A DNA stretch of 64,000 nucleotides from Marasmius tenuissimus. Lineage: Eukaryota > Basidiomycota > Agaricomycetes > Agaricales > Marasmiaceae. Within the stretch, counting starts at the first letter, position 1. Each line of letters begins with the position of its first letter. Positions 36,182-49,233 of the stretch are shown in pieces. Location of the stretch: positions 1,302,001 through 1,366,000 of the forward strand of contig JAQOTA010000058.1 of the NCBI GenBank assembly GCA_029532415.1, read 5' to 3'. The notes below the pieces were generated by a model, which saw only the letters and a list, made by a program, of their open reading frames with translations, made no database searches and was not told where the DNA came from. A program made the translations under genes and the position numbers.

Positions 36182-36276
36182 TTCCCTCTAGCCGACTTGA
36201 ACGACTGACCTCTTCATAGTGCGTGAACATCCAGAACTAATACTAGTGAAGCGCTCTACCACTGAGCTAAGAGGGA
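36182..36276 (-). tRNA. tRNA-Thr(AGT) with 23-base intron
   Basis: On the minus strand the acceptor stem TCCCTCT/AGAGGGA, D arm, anticodon stem CTTCA/TGAAG with loop CTAGTA, and T arm are identical to the copy at 27684. The 23-base intron after position 37 differs from both other copies. The spliced length is 72. Confidence 0.9.
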
Positions 36277-38784
36277 CATGGCGGATGGATTCAATGACGT
36301 ATATTGGCCGTGTACGCCCATCGGCAAGCTCTCACTTGGACAATTTCGGTATTCTCTACCACTTATCACCTTCAATGAGCTCAGAGGAAACCAAGTCTGA
36401 GGTCGAAGGAGCACAGCACCTGGTCAACTGCCAGCATCGTCGGACTCGGACGAAAATCAATCGGGTTTGGGCAAGGTACCATAAGGCACGCCGCCGCTCA
36501 CTCTTTTTTCTTTTTCAGTCGACCCATTTGGTATGGAGACGTTATCGGTGGGTGGGCGTCGGAGGAGACAGTGTGCAATGCACGACGAACCCTGGATGAT
36601 ATGTTCCGCTGAAATTGGGATCTTGAGGCTGATTGAACGGTGGTAGAGAGGCTGAGGGTTGCTCCCTCCATGGACATACCACAATGACCTTGGACAGTAC
36701 TAGTTATCGTAGGCGTCCGCTTGGCTCTTGTAATTCTACTTACTAGACTACCATGTCCCTATATCATTATTAGTACAATAAGGTAAGTACGTACTTGATC
36801 ATATATATTGATTGATCACGACGGAGCCCATAGCTATAGAACAATAAAATCCTAGGTTCCTTATAATTAAAGGGCTCCATACCAAGCCAAAGAATAATAG
36901 CGAACAAGGCGCTGAATCCCGACGCAGGGCGGAGGCAAGGAGGATCCTTAGGTGGCAGGAGGAATGCCGCGAACCCCGTTGGGACGCGAAGTAAAACGGT
37001 CGGACGGCAGGCACAGGTCGCCTCAACCATACCGCCGTCGTCCTGTGAACTTGGAAACTCGGGATAAAGATGCTTTAGAGAGAAAGCTTGTAGTGGCTCA
37101 ACTGCTAAGTTGGACACGCGACTACGGCCACGATATCTTCATAACTGTGGCGTGCCGCGCCACTGCTAGTACTATACTGCAAATATATGTCCATGTCGTT
37201 TAAGTGCTTAGTACAAATAGAAAGCACAAGACAATTGTAGACAACATGACTTCCGACAATCAGCAGATAAATGTCAACCCGTAACTCGGAAGTCCATCGA
37301 TCTGCGACGGTGGCAAGGAGAAGTATAAAAAGTCGTATCGGTACCGCAGAATCCGGGAGAGAGTATTTTTGAGCCTAGGGCTAAGTTTGTCCTCAGCCAT
37401 TGCTCATAAAGATCTGGCGACCGGACGAGAAAGAACAGAGAGATTAATGGGTCTGTGGTTGTGGCGAGGCAGCGGGAGAGGAATCATGCTGTGCTCGAAT
37501 GAGCAAACTGGCAATTGGATAGCTAGTCACTAAGTAACGTCCGTCGCCGGTCGGTCACCTGTCAATGTACGCACGAAAGGTATTTGCTATCTTGTGGCGG
37601 TGGAATACGGGCAGGAACATAAAAGAGTGAGGGAGCCGGGAACTTGGAGGTCGCACTTGTCCCGGTGGATTGGGTTTGCGGTCCTTGAAGATACCGGATG
37701 GGATTTCGAAATACCCATCGATGGATGTGACCTTGGTTGCGGGTCGCCACAAACTAATGCCTGAGGATGCGAATAAAATAATATGAACAACTTGAGCGTA
37801 TCGACAATACTAGTGGTAACTGTGCCCATCTCAGCACGACTGAATCAACTGGGATTGTGGCGCGGGTACTTCTGGGACGTTCGATGGGCGTCCGATGAGC
37901 GTCGTTAGACTTCGAGTATAGCTTTATTTGTTTTCGACATAAAGGCATGATGAATGAGGCTCAGAGGAATAACGATGTACTGACTACATTTTAGTTTGAA
38001 GTCGAAAATGAATCAGAATAAACACCCTAGCGGTGAGTACCTTCGCAGCAGACGATAGCAAGTTTACTTCAAGGCGTCTGAATATCGACTCGGACCTAAT
38101 GAATAGTTGGGGTTCGGAAAAAGATTGAAGCAACGACTCCGTCGAGCATGAATTCAGAACGGTCGCGGACGCCATCCCACCTGGTATTGCTAATATCAGA
38201 CTACACCGTTATGTTATCCTACCTAGGACCTCTGTATCCCAGCAACACTGACAAACTAGATCAATCTACTCAAGTCCTGGAACTCCGTGTCTCTGGTCCA
38301 CAATCCCGCCCCGGTTTAATATTCCTCGCAGTCAATCAATTTTTGTCAACTTGTAAGTTGTAAAGACGGCGATTAGAACCCACGTACCCGTGCCGCTCCC
38401 GAGTCCCGCGTAACATCCCCTGGGCATCAGTGGATATTTCAGTCTTGCCGGACATTGATTCTGAACAGATGACGCTGACGCAGACTGAAGGGGGTGTCGA
38501 CGTCGCCGAGCGGCGAGCCCAGTCTTAGCCTAGATTCCTGTACTGTCCTGTACACATCCCGGGATCACGAGGAGCGTAGACCACGCCGAGAACGAGTGGT
38601 CGAAATCCGAGTTCACAAGGAAAGGTAAACATCGACATCGATGCATCCCTCCCACGAATTCCAGACGTGCGTAGAAGACTCGGGAGTCGGCAGACGCACA
38701 TCGTCGGACAAAATATTGAATTGACCAGTAGATCATTCGACCTTTCGGGTGTTGTAGATGCATGTTGCGCGGCAAAACTCCAAG
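36277..38784. other. Gene-poor stretch, nothing recognised
   Basis: About 2.5 kb with only short frames, no splice-consistent gene and no clear repeat. Confidence 0.35.
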
Positions 38785-41700
38785 TTAATCTTGGAATAGG
38801 TACGACATGGTATGAATTGGACCAAAATAACGAGGTGACGGAGTTAGGCATTTACGAGCTCTGAGAAATGGTGGGGCGGAGGCGGGATCGTAGGTAAGTC
38901 TGATATCCAGGTAGAAGCAGAAGTTGAAGAAGACGCCGGAGGCTAGAGTCGAAAGAACAGTAGAACAGGAACCAACGATAAGAGAAAGGAGATCACCCTG
39001 AATATGCATTGTTGGTGCGGCGCGGACACGAACACGGTCAGAACAGTGGGATTGAAGGCAAGTTGACGCAGGTAATCGGATGTACCAAGCCCAACTCGAG
39101 TCTCGCTGCGAAAGAGATTGGAGGATATCGGGTAGAGACGCGTCTATAAGTGGCGAACAAAAGGATGTTGACTCGCCAGGACCCCCCCTTCTACTGTGAC
39201 ATCTGAGCAGAGGTGTAGAAAACTCGAAACGTGGGTCTATTCGGAGTGACCCGGGAGGAAAACGTTCTAGGTCGATAGCCGAGGAAGTGAAGATCTCACT
39301 GCCTGCCGAGGACTGGGCACAAAAAGGGGGACGGAAATAGAGAGCGTGGCCAGAGTCATTATTATTAGCTGGGAGCTTGAATGATGGTGATTGAAAAGAA
39401 GTGAGTAATAGTATGCGGGCGTGGGAAGTTTCTATTCTGTACGAATAGGGGGAGTGTTCCAGCGACCGCGGAGGGCGGGTATTCGAACCTTCAGCTCGCA
39501 CCTGAATCTCAAAGGTCCAGCAATAAATCAGAAAAATACTAGAGACCACACCCTCATATTTCTCGACAGGAACCCTCGGCGGAGAACAGCAGAGTAGCTC
39601 AGGATTCAGGACTCAAATGAACGATCATAATACAGTCTTGCAGTGAAAGCCACCGGCGAACACATTGCTCACTGTCATCATTCTCATCAACCGAATATTC
39701 GAGAACTTCGCTGAGCGACCCTAAATCTCCTGTAACCCACACGTTCAACAGCAGGTCCTATATCTTTAGCTTTGTTAACAGCTTCTCCCTCCTCTTCCAT
39801 CACAACATAACATAAACCTATTAAAGATTCGAGTCATCCAGAACCCAGCGCCAAAACCCCACAAACTTGGTAGATTGGATCTAGCCTAGACTGATACAAG
39901 CACAGGTATCGTGATATTGCACACAGTCAATCTAACTTACTATCGTCCATCTGCATCATTACCAGCAACTTTTCTTGACACTCATAACACATTCCCCATA
40001 GGGGGGAAGTGAATCCGATATGTAATATGAGCTCTTTGTGGCAGGCAAAAAGAGGCGACGGCAAGACACTCAGGCTTGGTGAGGCTATCGGGCAAGCTCC
40101 AAGAAGAGAATGAGTCTCATACCGGAGCAGTCAGAGCCTGAAGAAGCCTCCGCATCGAGCCTAGCCCTCCAGTATCCCCACTTGACGGTCCCGCCACGCC
40201 TGCGACCTTCCTTGAGCCAAACCCCAGCTCGACGTGTAGCTTCCCAGCTAATAAGGTCTGCCAGCGACGTTTGAGCCTCGATTCGCGGGCTCCTTACCCC
40301 CCCTCCCACCGACAACCACATCTACATTCCCTTTGCCAATTTGAGGTTTGTGGCGTAGTCACAGATGTTGACGTCTAAAAGCCCTTGGCTTCGAGACGTC
40401 GAGATCCGTACGTACTGGCACCACCGTTTGAGCTTGTGGTCAATGTGTAGCCTGTCCTTCGGGTCCCGAGCACGATTTTGATCGTCGGGAGGACCTGCGC
40501 CAAACGACAGCAGAGAGGCGCCTCTGGTTGGGAGGGACGAAAAGTAGCGCAGTGCCGAATCGGACGTAGGTAAAAAAAAGTGGCTCGAGAATGAGGGAAA
40601 AAGCAAATCCGGTCTGGACCTTCACCAGGAGGATACCAGAAGAACAAACATAGAACGAGAATAAGGGAGACGTGAAAATTAGATGGGACGAAAGAGGCTC
40701 CAAACGAGAACGACCCACCTCGCGTCCGCAGCGGAACATGATTTCCTTGTACTCACTGGGTCAATCGTAGCGCGTATCTGATTCATTACGTCTCGTAACA
40801 GGCATTGTAGAACGGTGTTGGTAGAATTAGGAAAACGTTCAACGTACGAGGCAGAACGCAAGGCGCGTGTACGGGCGCGTTTCAGAGAAGGGCAAACGTG
40901 GGTTTCGTGTCCTTCTAGAAAAGAGAACTGGCGAGAGCGCCAATAATGTCAGAAACGGCCAGGAAGGAGCAAATGGCCCAAACGGAAACTTGTGGAGGAG
41001 GATCAGTGAATGAATGAGTACATTCTTAACCAAAATTTGGGAAGGAAGGACGGACGAACGAGTGTGGGTGTGGGGTGAGAAAAGATGGAACGAAAGGCGA
41101 GAACCCCGGAGAGCATGGACACAAACAGAGGAAAGAGGAAAGTGACGAGGAAATACTACTGTATTCCGCAGTAAACGAGTAAACGAATGAGGTTTTCCGT
41201 GACATCACAGAAACCTGAGTCTCACAAGTCACTCAAGAGCGACACAGGAACCAGAACAGGGACGAACGAAAAAGGATAGACAGAAGGGGGCTCCCCAGTG
41301 CCCCAAGAAAACAAGAATATCAGAAAATGGCGAACGTGACTTGATACCAGTTGACTGGCCGAACAAGGAAAGAGAAAGCAGTGCAGGGCCCAAGTTCCAC
41401 AACGCCTGAAGAGTACGAGCACGAGTGTCAGTGGCGGTACGATATAGGTAAACCTCGCAGAAGGGGCGTTTCCCCCCTCTGCTCCCACCTCGCTACGACT
41501 ATCATTTAGCACCCGAGCACAATCAGCACCCGACGAAACCCCAGCGAAAATCAAAGACCGTAAATCCCTAGCGTGTCGCCAAACAACGTCGTTTAGCGGA
41601 ACTCCCGACATGATTGAACTAGACCAAAAGAGAGCATTCAAAAGAACTCTTCCCCCACCACCATGACACCGACTGGCCCACGGACCTTGGGCGCCTAAGT

Positions 41701-43600
41701 AACCACCATTGGATAGAACGAGGCTAATGTCCACTGCGATTGATGGTGGAGTTGTTCGTGCCAAATTTTACGACAGGAACGAGGGCATCAACTTCAGTTG
41801 GTGGGGCTGTCTGTTGTGGGGTCGGGGTAAGAGGCATTTTCTCGAAAATTGCCAAGGCTAGGTCATACATGCAGCCGCGGGTCATGGGTTCAGCGGGCCA
41901 GTATAGTAAAACACAGAAGGTCCAAAAGTATGGAGTCGGCGTCGGCGAGGGAGGTCGAGGAATGTGTGGAATTGGGGACGCACGAATACAATGCCAATTC
42001 GACGCTGTGGAGATGAAAAGGCAGACATGCGCAAGGTTCCAGAGCAAGGGAGCCGACAGTAAGTGGAAGGCCAGGGAGATGAACGTGTGCGTGTTTCCGT
42101 TTCCAGTGGAAAATGGAAGGAAATGTTGGAAAGAAAAAAAACAAACAACAAACGTGTTCGGTTCAAGGCTGCACCACATGTCAAAAGTTTGCTTTGCCCT
42201 TTTGCCCCAACGGTGAACATAAATGCAACAAGTTGACAAGACACGAAAGCTCCACACGCTTCCCTGGTGCCCGCACGATCAAAGGCCATTAGCAAACAAA
42301 GAAAAGTTAAAACGATCCACGAGGAAGAATCCAGCAGGGAAACAAAACGCGAGACGTAACCCCAACGTCAAAAGAGCCCGTTGATCATGATGCATCGATG
42401 ATTGGGTTGACGAGGCGACGGAGAACTCGCAACTCTTCCTGTGGATTACTCCGGTCCCCGAGAGTCGAGCACAAGGGGGCCAAGCTCAGCAAACGTTCCA
42501 AATAAAACGAGGAATTCCAAGCGGTGACACTTTGCCACTGTACCAGTACACAGTGAGTTACTGTATCGAGCAACCCGACGACTAAGGACTTAGCCACGGG
42601 AACATACATTAGAGTAAACGCAGCTCCAAATATTCCACGTTCGCGACTCCTGGCTCTCGGTCGCCGTAGAGTCAAGATAGAGGTAGACGAAACTAGAAAG
42701 ATGACGGTAGGACTCTAGACTCATCCTCTCGAACGCGCTGCTGGGTGCTCGAGCTCCACAGAGAGGCAGCCCCCGTAACCTGCTCTGAGTTGCGCTCGGA
42801 ACCCGAGTCTCTCTGAGACGATAGACATCAATCAGGACCATGAATAACCACCCAGAGCTGTCCAACGTCAATCATCGAGATTCGAAGGACCTAGGAATGG
42901 TGGTATACATAGCTCCCAGCCGCAGAACCTCGAAAGCCTCAACTCCCGACTCCGAACCCTTCTCGGAGGTCTTCTGAGAGTAAGGGTAGCGATCATCCGG
43001 GTGTTTGGGACGCTTTGCTCGTGTATGGGACGTTCTTGCTCCAAGATAAAAGTGGCGGTGAGAACTTAGAGCTCAAACCAGCGGCTCCGAGAGAGACTCT
43101 ATCAGGAGTGTGGGGAATGGAAGAGAAGGGAGATAGGAGAAGAAGGGCCGCAGATCCGACATGCCATTGTCAGTGAGGTCCATGAGATCGACGTCACGGG
43201 AGGTGCTCAGAGTAGATGGCTCAGCTCGAGATGCAAAGGTTGATGAAGATGGAATGAAGCGACGGCAGAAGAGAATCGAAATGATAGGTGGAATGAATGA
43301 AACGAATAAGGATGACCCACGAGCACCGAATTCGAAAGATCTACGTATAACGAAAGAAAATGGAGGGTGAATCAGTTGAAACCAGTGAAACGACGTGAGA
43401 GCGAAATGGAAAATTCGAAATAGAGAACAGAATAGAAGAAGAGAGAGATCACTCGAGAAATTGAAGGACTCAGCTTGGGAATGAGGGTACCTGTCGAGAA
43501 GCTTCGGCAAATAAATCTCCATGATGCAAAACACGATACTCAAGTTTTACAGAGGATGGCCTCCGAAGCAATATTCACGGACCCGATGGTCCAGCTGCGG
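38785..43600. other. Long stretch with purine-rich plus strand, no recognised gene
   Basis: From about 40.3 kb to 43.6 kb the plus strand is rich in AG-type runs (GAAAGA, GAGAGA, GGAAGG), so minus-strand frames are pyrimidine-coded and low-complexity. The longest frame (38785-39549, minus, 254 codons) has one hydrophobic segment (SLIVGSCSTVLSTLASGVFF) but no family match that I know. Long UTRs, a noncoding transcript, or decayed sequence are all possible. Confidence 0.3.
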
Positions 43601-45211
43601 AGAAAAATTACAGGAAGAGATAGGTGCTGAAGTTCACCAAGCAGGAGGGTATTGAGTGGACATCAAAACACTCGTCCGTCGTGTTCATGGTAGGAGGAGA
43701 GTCGACGCGTCCAGACTAAGCGCCCACACCCTGGCTCTCTACCTCAATCATCTCCCCAAGTCTCAACGCCCGACACTCTGTCAATTTCAGAGGGGAGTTA
43801 CGATCTCGTCATCAACGCATCTCCAAGAACGTACCGTCTGCCACAAATCAGTGGTAGAATACGACGCAATCTCATCATAGCCAAGGAACAACGCGAGCAG
43901 CAAGCCTAAATTTGAAGCACGAACTCTCTGGACCCTGATACAGAACGACTCGACCGGTGGTGTTAGAATGTAGTAACTCACATGCAGTTAACAAAGTACC
44001 TCAGTACTTCAAGGATCTTCATCGTGCACGTATCGTCCCATGGGTCATCGTGAAACATTTGGGAATGAAAATTGTAGCAAACCCAAACCGTATCTCGACG
44101 GTCGACCTAATTCGACTCATTGACAAAATGATCGCCTGTGGACGGGGTAGTAAAGGAGAGGAACTGGTACATGGGCGAGGACCGAAGGGGAGGATAGACC
44201 CGTACGACGAAAAGACTATTCACGACCTGATCCCTCAAAAAAATGCTTGTCGAGGCTCGACACAGAGGTGTGCTCAAGTCGATCTCGTTTCGTTTATTCA
44301 TGGTATCGAACATCTCCCCTCTTATAGCTAGTCCTGATTCTTCCCTCTTCTGGCCACTACCACCACTGTGGAAATCGGGGTGACTATGTCGCTACGTCAA
44401 ACATCCTTGTTCATCACGACCAGTTCTTCAAGCCCTTCAAGGTACCAGAGAGAAAGAAAGGCATCGAAATCAGGGGGAGGGGGAAGGACGCACTCGCGAC
44501 TATATGGGCGTGTTCACATGTACAAGAGTGTTTTCTCGTGTCACAAACTGGTAGCTCAACCACAGTCCCATTCAACTCGTCTACGAATTGGGCAAACGCG
44601 AGCTCTATATCAGTACGATCTTCCGTGGGTCAGTTGGCATGAGTGGCAAGAGTAAAAAGAAGGAAAGAAAAGAGAGAATTGGTTCAGCAGGACGGGTACG
44701 GGCGAGGACCGCCTGAAGTACGGGAGAGTTGGAAGCATGGGTCGGTTATCCCTGTTTTCCCGTTTCTCGCAATTTGCTGAACAGTCTACTTCTAGTTCAT
44801 AAAACCTTGGTTCAAACACTTCGCGTCACTACAAAGTACTACCATCACATCTCCGGCGCTCCGAATATTCTCGTTCACAACCAAGCTACCGGAAAGAAGG
44901 CGATCGAAGGCTTGATATTTCTCAGCATAGCAAATTATACTCAAAAGATGGGAAGGGACCGGGAGTGTGGGGTTTTCGTAATGCGAGGGATTCAGTTACC
45001 GCAAACGCAAGCAAAAACGGGGGAAAAAGACGAAAAAAAGACGAACGACTCCTGGTAGAGATCTGAGAGGACGTGTCCTGCGCTTCTTCCTCACTCCTTA
45101 CATCTCACGATTCCCAGTCTCAGCCCCAGCGAAGGACGCTTCGATGTTCTTCGTCCCTCCGAAACCAAGAGGGCGGGCAAACGAGCCATAAACGAATACA
45201 GGGGCCTGGGG
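43601..45211. other. Stretch upstream of the kinase 3' end, no supported gene
   Basis: Short plus-strand frames at 43957-44331 and 44729-45058 have mixed composition without recognisable motifs. Nothing here can be called a gene. The sequence from about 45212 on is shared with a second copy near 50.45 kb. Confidence 0.3.
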
Positions 45212-45352
45212 GAGTTCCACTCGTTCATATCAATGAATTATGTGAGTACAGCATATCATTGAGATTATCTAGGGTGAGTGCTGCTCAGTGCTCACATCTT
45301 GCATGGCAGTCGGATAAACTACGATGACCTTCGAAGGTATAGCTTTACATAT

Positions 45353-47314
45353 TCAATAGGCAGGTTTGTTGCGCCCCAAACCCTCGTTTCGATCTGGGCG
45401 ACCTCCATGGTCACGGCCTAACTCATCCGCTATGTTCACTGCCTTTGGGCGAGAACCTGGCTCCGTATGCCAGCAGTCCTCTATCAATCGCCGCATCCCG
45501 TCTGGCACTGGTCGCGGAAGCTCAGGGCGTTGGTCCTGAACCACAACGATGTGATGGATTCCGTACTCTTCAACGTCTTCGAAAGGTGCTCGTCTTGTGT
45601 AGATCTGCGCAAATTTAGTCAATGTTTCGTTGCACAGAAGGAAGTCACTACGAAACGAACCTCGTAGCACACGCAGCCGAAGGCATAGATATCGCTTTCT
45701 AGAGATATTACAGCCCTTTTTCCAGTCTTCAGAAGTTCGGGAGCAAGCCAACGCGCCGGTCCCTGACGACCCAACGTATTAGAGTCAGTGACCTGCGACA
45801 GTCCAAAGTCGGTTATGCATGCATTGCGGCCGGGGGTGATGAGAACGTTGACCTGCGACGACATGTAACATTTGAGTGAACGGTAATTTGCAGTATGTAC
45901 TAAATCGACATACGCCTTTTAGGTCACCGTGCGTGATCTGTAGATCGTGGAGATAGGCCAGGCCCTGTGCGACATCTTTCGCCTGTTTGAGCGTGTGAGA
46001 CAGCGTCAGATAATGCAGCAAGATGAACCACTTGCCAATCGCTGTTGAGTGTCATGATCAACATCCGGATTGTCATTCAAGAACTGGACAAGGTTTCCAT
46101 TCTCCATCCACGGCGATACCAGGCATAACTGGCCTCGCGCTTCATTGAACCAATACATGCCCGTGAATGGCAGGATGTTGGGGTGATTCAGATTTCGCCA
46201 TATTATCGCTTCTCGCGTGAATGCCTGGAAAAAATCATGGTCACGAAAGCGTGATATAGGTAAGGGGTTTTTCGATCGCACTTTTATCATCTGGTCATGC
46301 TCGTGAGAGTTGGGTCTATGCCGGACGACTTTCACGGCCACCCTCACGTCGCCAATCCTCCCTTTCCAGATATCCGCAACACCACCATATTCGACGGGGG
46401 CCTCACTGAGATCTTCCACTTCGCTGATTCGCAAACAATGAGGAGATAGACCTGAATGATCAGAAAGCCGAATGGCTGACTGAACGATACGTGATCGGAG
46501 ATCTACCTTCGCGGTGCACTCGCTCAGCTGTCGAGGGCGCCTTTGTAAGTGATTGCTAGGAAGGTAAAAATTTGGTAGTAGAGCCTTACCCGTTGCCAAT
46601 CGTCCAAGTATTCTTGGGCGTTCTTACCGGTATATCTCACGATGTCTTCGTATTCTCTCTGGTCCGGGTTGTCAATCAACATTCGAAACAATTTTTCATA
46701 GAATACGAGGTCGCTGGGCTCGTAAGGGTTCCCACTTGACGGCCTCGGAGGATTGGGTATGCCATCATTCGGTCCAGGCGATTGAGCAAGTTGGTGCTGT
46801 CCCCTTCCTGCGGAATCTCCGGAAGTAGCTTGGACCGGGGATAAAAAGTCTCTCCGGTTTCTCTCGTCTTCGGCGACGGGGTCGTGATGAGCTTATATCA
46901 TATCTCACTCCAGGAGTGAAGGTCGGACTCACCGTTGTTGCTGAAACCAGAACCTCTGGGAGGAAATGCCGGGCGTGGAGCTGTAGGCTTCCATTGGCCC
47001 CCTGCGATGTGACGGCTCGTTAGCACTCACATAAACATGAGTAGGTGACTATACTAACTATCATCAATGGTCATAGGTCCAACGCCATGATTAAGGTTCT
47101 GGTCCCTCCCATAACTGACATTCTGCACGCCGGCCGCATTGTTGTTGTTCTGTGCGCCAGAACCGGTGTTGTTGTTAGTGATCTGGTTGCCCCCGACGGC
47201 AGAGAAGTTGGAATGATCGCCAATTTGAGCGTTCTTCGAGTCTGGGAATATGTTGATGGGATGAGCCATTGCCAGTGAGCAGAGTGCGGGGGCAAGGATC
47301 GACAGGAAGATCAA
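45353..47314 (-). CDS. TKL-type protein kinase with N-terminal Gly/Asn-rich motif
   Basis: A protein kinase of the tyrosine-kinase-like type expanded in mushrooms. All core elements are present: Gly-loop region YGGVADIWKG, VAIK lysine in VRVAVKVVRH, LNHPNILPFTGMYW, hinge LVSPWMENGNLVQFL, catalytic loop HGDLKGVNVLI, metal-binding ITDFGLSQV, RWLAPELL, SDIYAFGCVCYEV and RLIEDCWHTEPGSRPKA, stop at 45353. Before the kinase lie a Pro-rich linker and LVFYEKLFRMLIDNPDQREY. The first exon holds NFSAVGGNQITNNNTGSG, AQNNNN and VQNVSYGRDQNLNHG. The first Met (47314) would add the hydrophobic leader MIFLSILAPALCSLA; Met at 47269 (MAHPINIFPD) is a likely cytosolic start. One intron seems to use a GC donor (GCAAGT) before AKDVAQGLAYLHD. 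Total is about 500 residues. Confidence 0.88.
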
Positions 47315-48074
47315 GAGTTTATATGTTCCCCCAGGGCCCTAAGGCACAGCATCGATTTCCACGACGATTGTTCTGTTCGACACAATCAGCTTTGTATCCA
47401 AGTAGCTTTGACACTGATCGAGAGATCCCGCGATAAAGTGAACTCAGCGCCACTGAATCGATGCCGTTAATTGAACCCTAAAATGGAATAAAACAATCAA
47501 AGCTTCAGAGGAAACGTTGTACTGAAGACAAGGTTTATGGACTCACACGTGGACGCGTAGGGGCTTTTGATAGATGGGATGTTGAGCTCCCAGAGAGTGA
47601 CAAGGCAGCCTCAAGGTGGCGTCTGCTCAAGAACCCATTCGCATCCGATCCTCATCTCTCAAGGCACACACATGCAAGATAGCCTCGTCTGCAATTCGCC
47701 AAACTCCAACGTAACACCTGCTGTGCAGTGCATCTTGAAATCCTTCTCTCATAGTACAGTGAGACGAACACATTCGACATACTGCGGAAAACGGTCTCTG
47801 TGAACCGTTACGCCGCAATTGGACTGGGGTTCACTAGCGAGACAGCACTTCGGCCATATCTGATGCCTCAGGACGCGCGGATGGGCTAGCGTTCAAACAG
47901 TTTCTTAATCGCCTCCTACATTGGGTTAGACATGCCCAAAGGTCGACGAGGCCCGTCCTTGCCCTTCAGTGTTGTAGCTCCAAAAGCTGGGAGAAGCAAT
48001 GTTGAGAAAGCGGTCGAGATACATTGCCATGAAAACTTATCTCGTAGGACAGACATTCAAATTGATAAACACCT
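47315..48074. other. Upstream region of the kinase and tail of a kinase relic
   Basis: This interval carries the presumed promoter of the TKL kinase and decayed sequence beyond the kinase relic at 48075. No gene is supported. Confidence 0.35.
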
Positions 48075-48632
48075 TCACTTTTGTCTGTCGCCTTGTAGTA
48101 GGAGTTGTGGGAGTCCAAGGTCGCCAAGGTGAGGAATACCGGCTGAATCGATTAGGCCATTGAACTGATCAAAACAAGGGCATGAGAATGATGTCGAAAG
48201 TGCGACTGTGAAAGACCAACTGACGGCACTCAAATCACCATGGACGACCTGCTGGCTGTGTAGATAAACGGGGCCAGCAGCGACACCTCTGAGCTGAATC
48301 AACTATTATGTGGCACATTGGAGATAGGCGAAGTCGAAAGGGAACCTCGGGTTCGACTTCGGCGCCCTTGAGTAACATTTGTTTCCATCCAAGGAGTAAG
48401 AAGGCAAACCCGCGAGCGAGCTTCATCAAAGTAGTACAAACCGAGTCGGAAGGGCAAGACATTCTGATGTTGTAGCCTTTGCCAAAACATGGCTTGCAAG
48501 TACGTCTCTATACTCGGAAGGTGGTAAACGTGAGCGTGGATTGCAGTGGACCGGAATGCGCGGCGACTGACCTCCACGCTCCAGTTGCTTATCGTCAGGT
48601 TTGGGCCGTTTCTTCGGGGCCTTCACGGACAC
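48075..48632 (-). pseudogene. Decayed TKL kinase fragment
   Basis: Minus-strand segments in different frames match kinase parts in order: LQHQNVLPFRLGLYYFDEAR and VCLLTPWME (N-lobe to hinge), YLHSQQVVHGDLSA (catalytic loop) and GIPHLGDLGLPQLL (DLG where DFG is expected). The Gly-loop and the whole C-lobe after the activation segment are missing, and the frame changes between segments. It resembles the intact kinase in the window (HPNILPFTGMYWFNEARGQ), so it is probably an old relative. A short regulated pseudokinase is possible but unlikely. Confidence 0.65.
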
Positions 48633-49233
48633 ATCCTCCCTTTGAAGAAGAATTCGACGTCTGTAGACTGATACTCCGAGACTGAAGTTAGGCCTTGTAT
48701 GTCAATTATCTTGAATCCGAAGACACTTCGAGGCGAGGCCGGAAATACGAGGGAGGTGAATCATCGAGAAGTAGTTCTGTCAGCTGACGAAAAGCTTATT
48801 TCAGGGAACGGTACTGCTACACGATTTGGCATATTTGGCTCTTGGAGTTGTACGCGCTTCGGCAACATCAAGCTCAAACAAGAGCCAACCCAGCTTGACG
48901 CCAGGACGTGTGTAACTCTTGTCCTGACAGCGACTTCGTAAGAAAGACGAGCTTGTTCATCTGCGTAGTCCGAAAACGTGAGCTTTAAAAGTGTTCGTTG
49001 GTTGATTAGGTGAAATGGCACGCACCGACGAGGGATGCTCTGCAAAAGGTTATTCGATATCATGCACAGCACTGGCATCAACAAGTTCAGAGAGTCAAGA
49101 CTGTGCGATTGAAAGGCTGAATGAGGATGTGGGGTTCGAGTGGCAGTCGGCAAAGATCGAGTTGGTGGTTTAGACACAGGCATCTACAAGCGCCTACGTC
49201 ATCCTGGGACCTGTTTGAAGCCTACCGCGTCAA
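48633..49233. other. Stretch without supported gene
   Basis: Short frames only. One minus-strand frame at 48761-49183 is Ser/Thr/Pro-rich at its start and has no recognisable domain. Confidence 0.3.

Noticed and set aside
38785..39549. 254-codon minus-strand open frame
   Set aside because: Single hydrophobic stretch but no recognisable family and no supporting splice or start signal. It is kept only as part of a gene-poor region.
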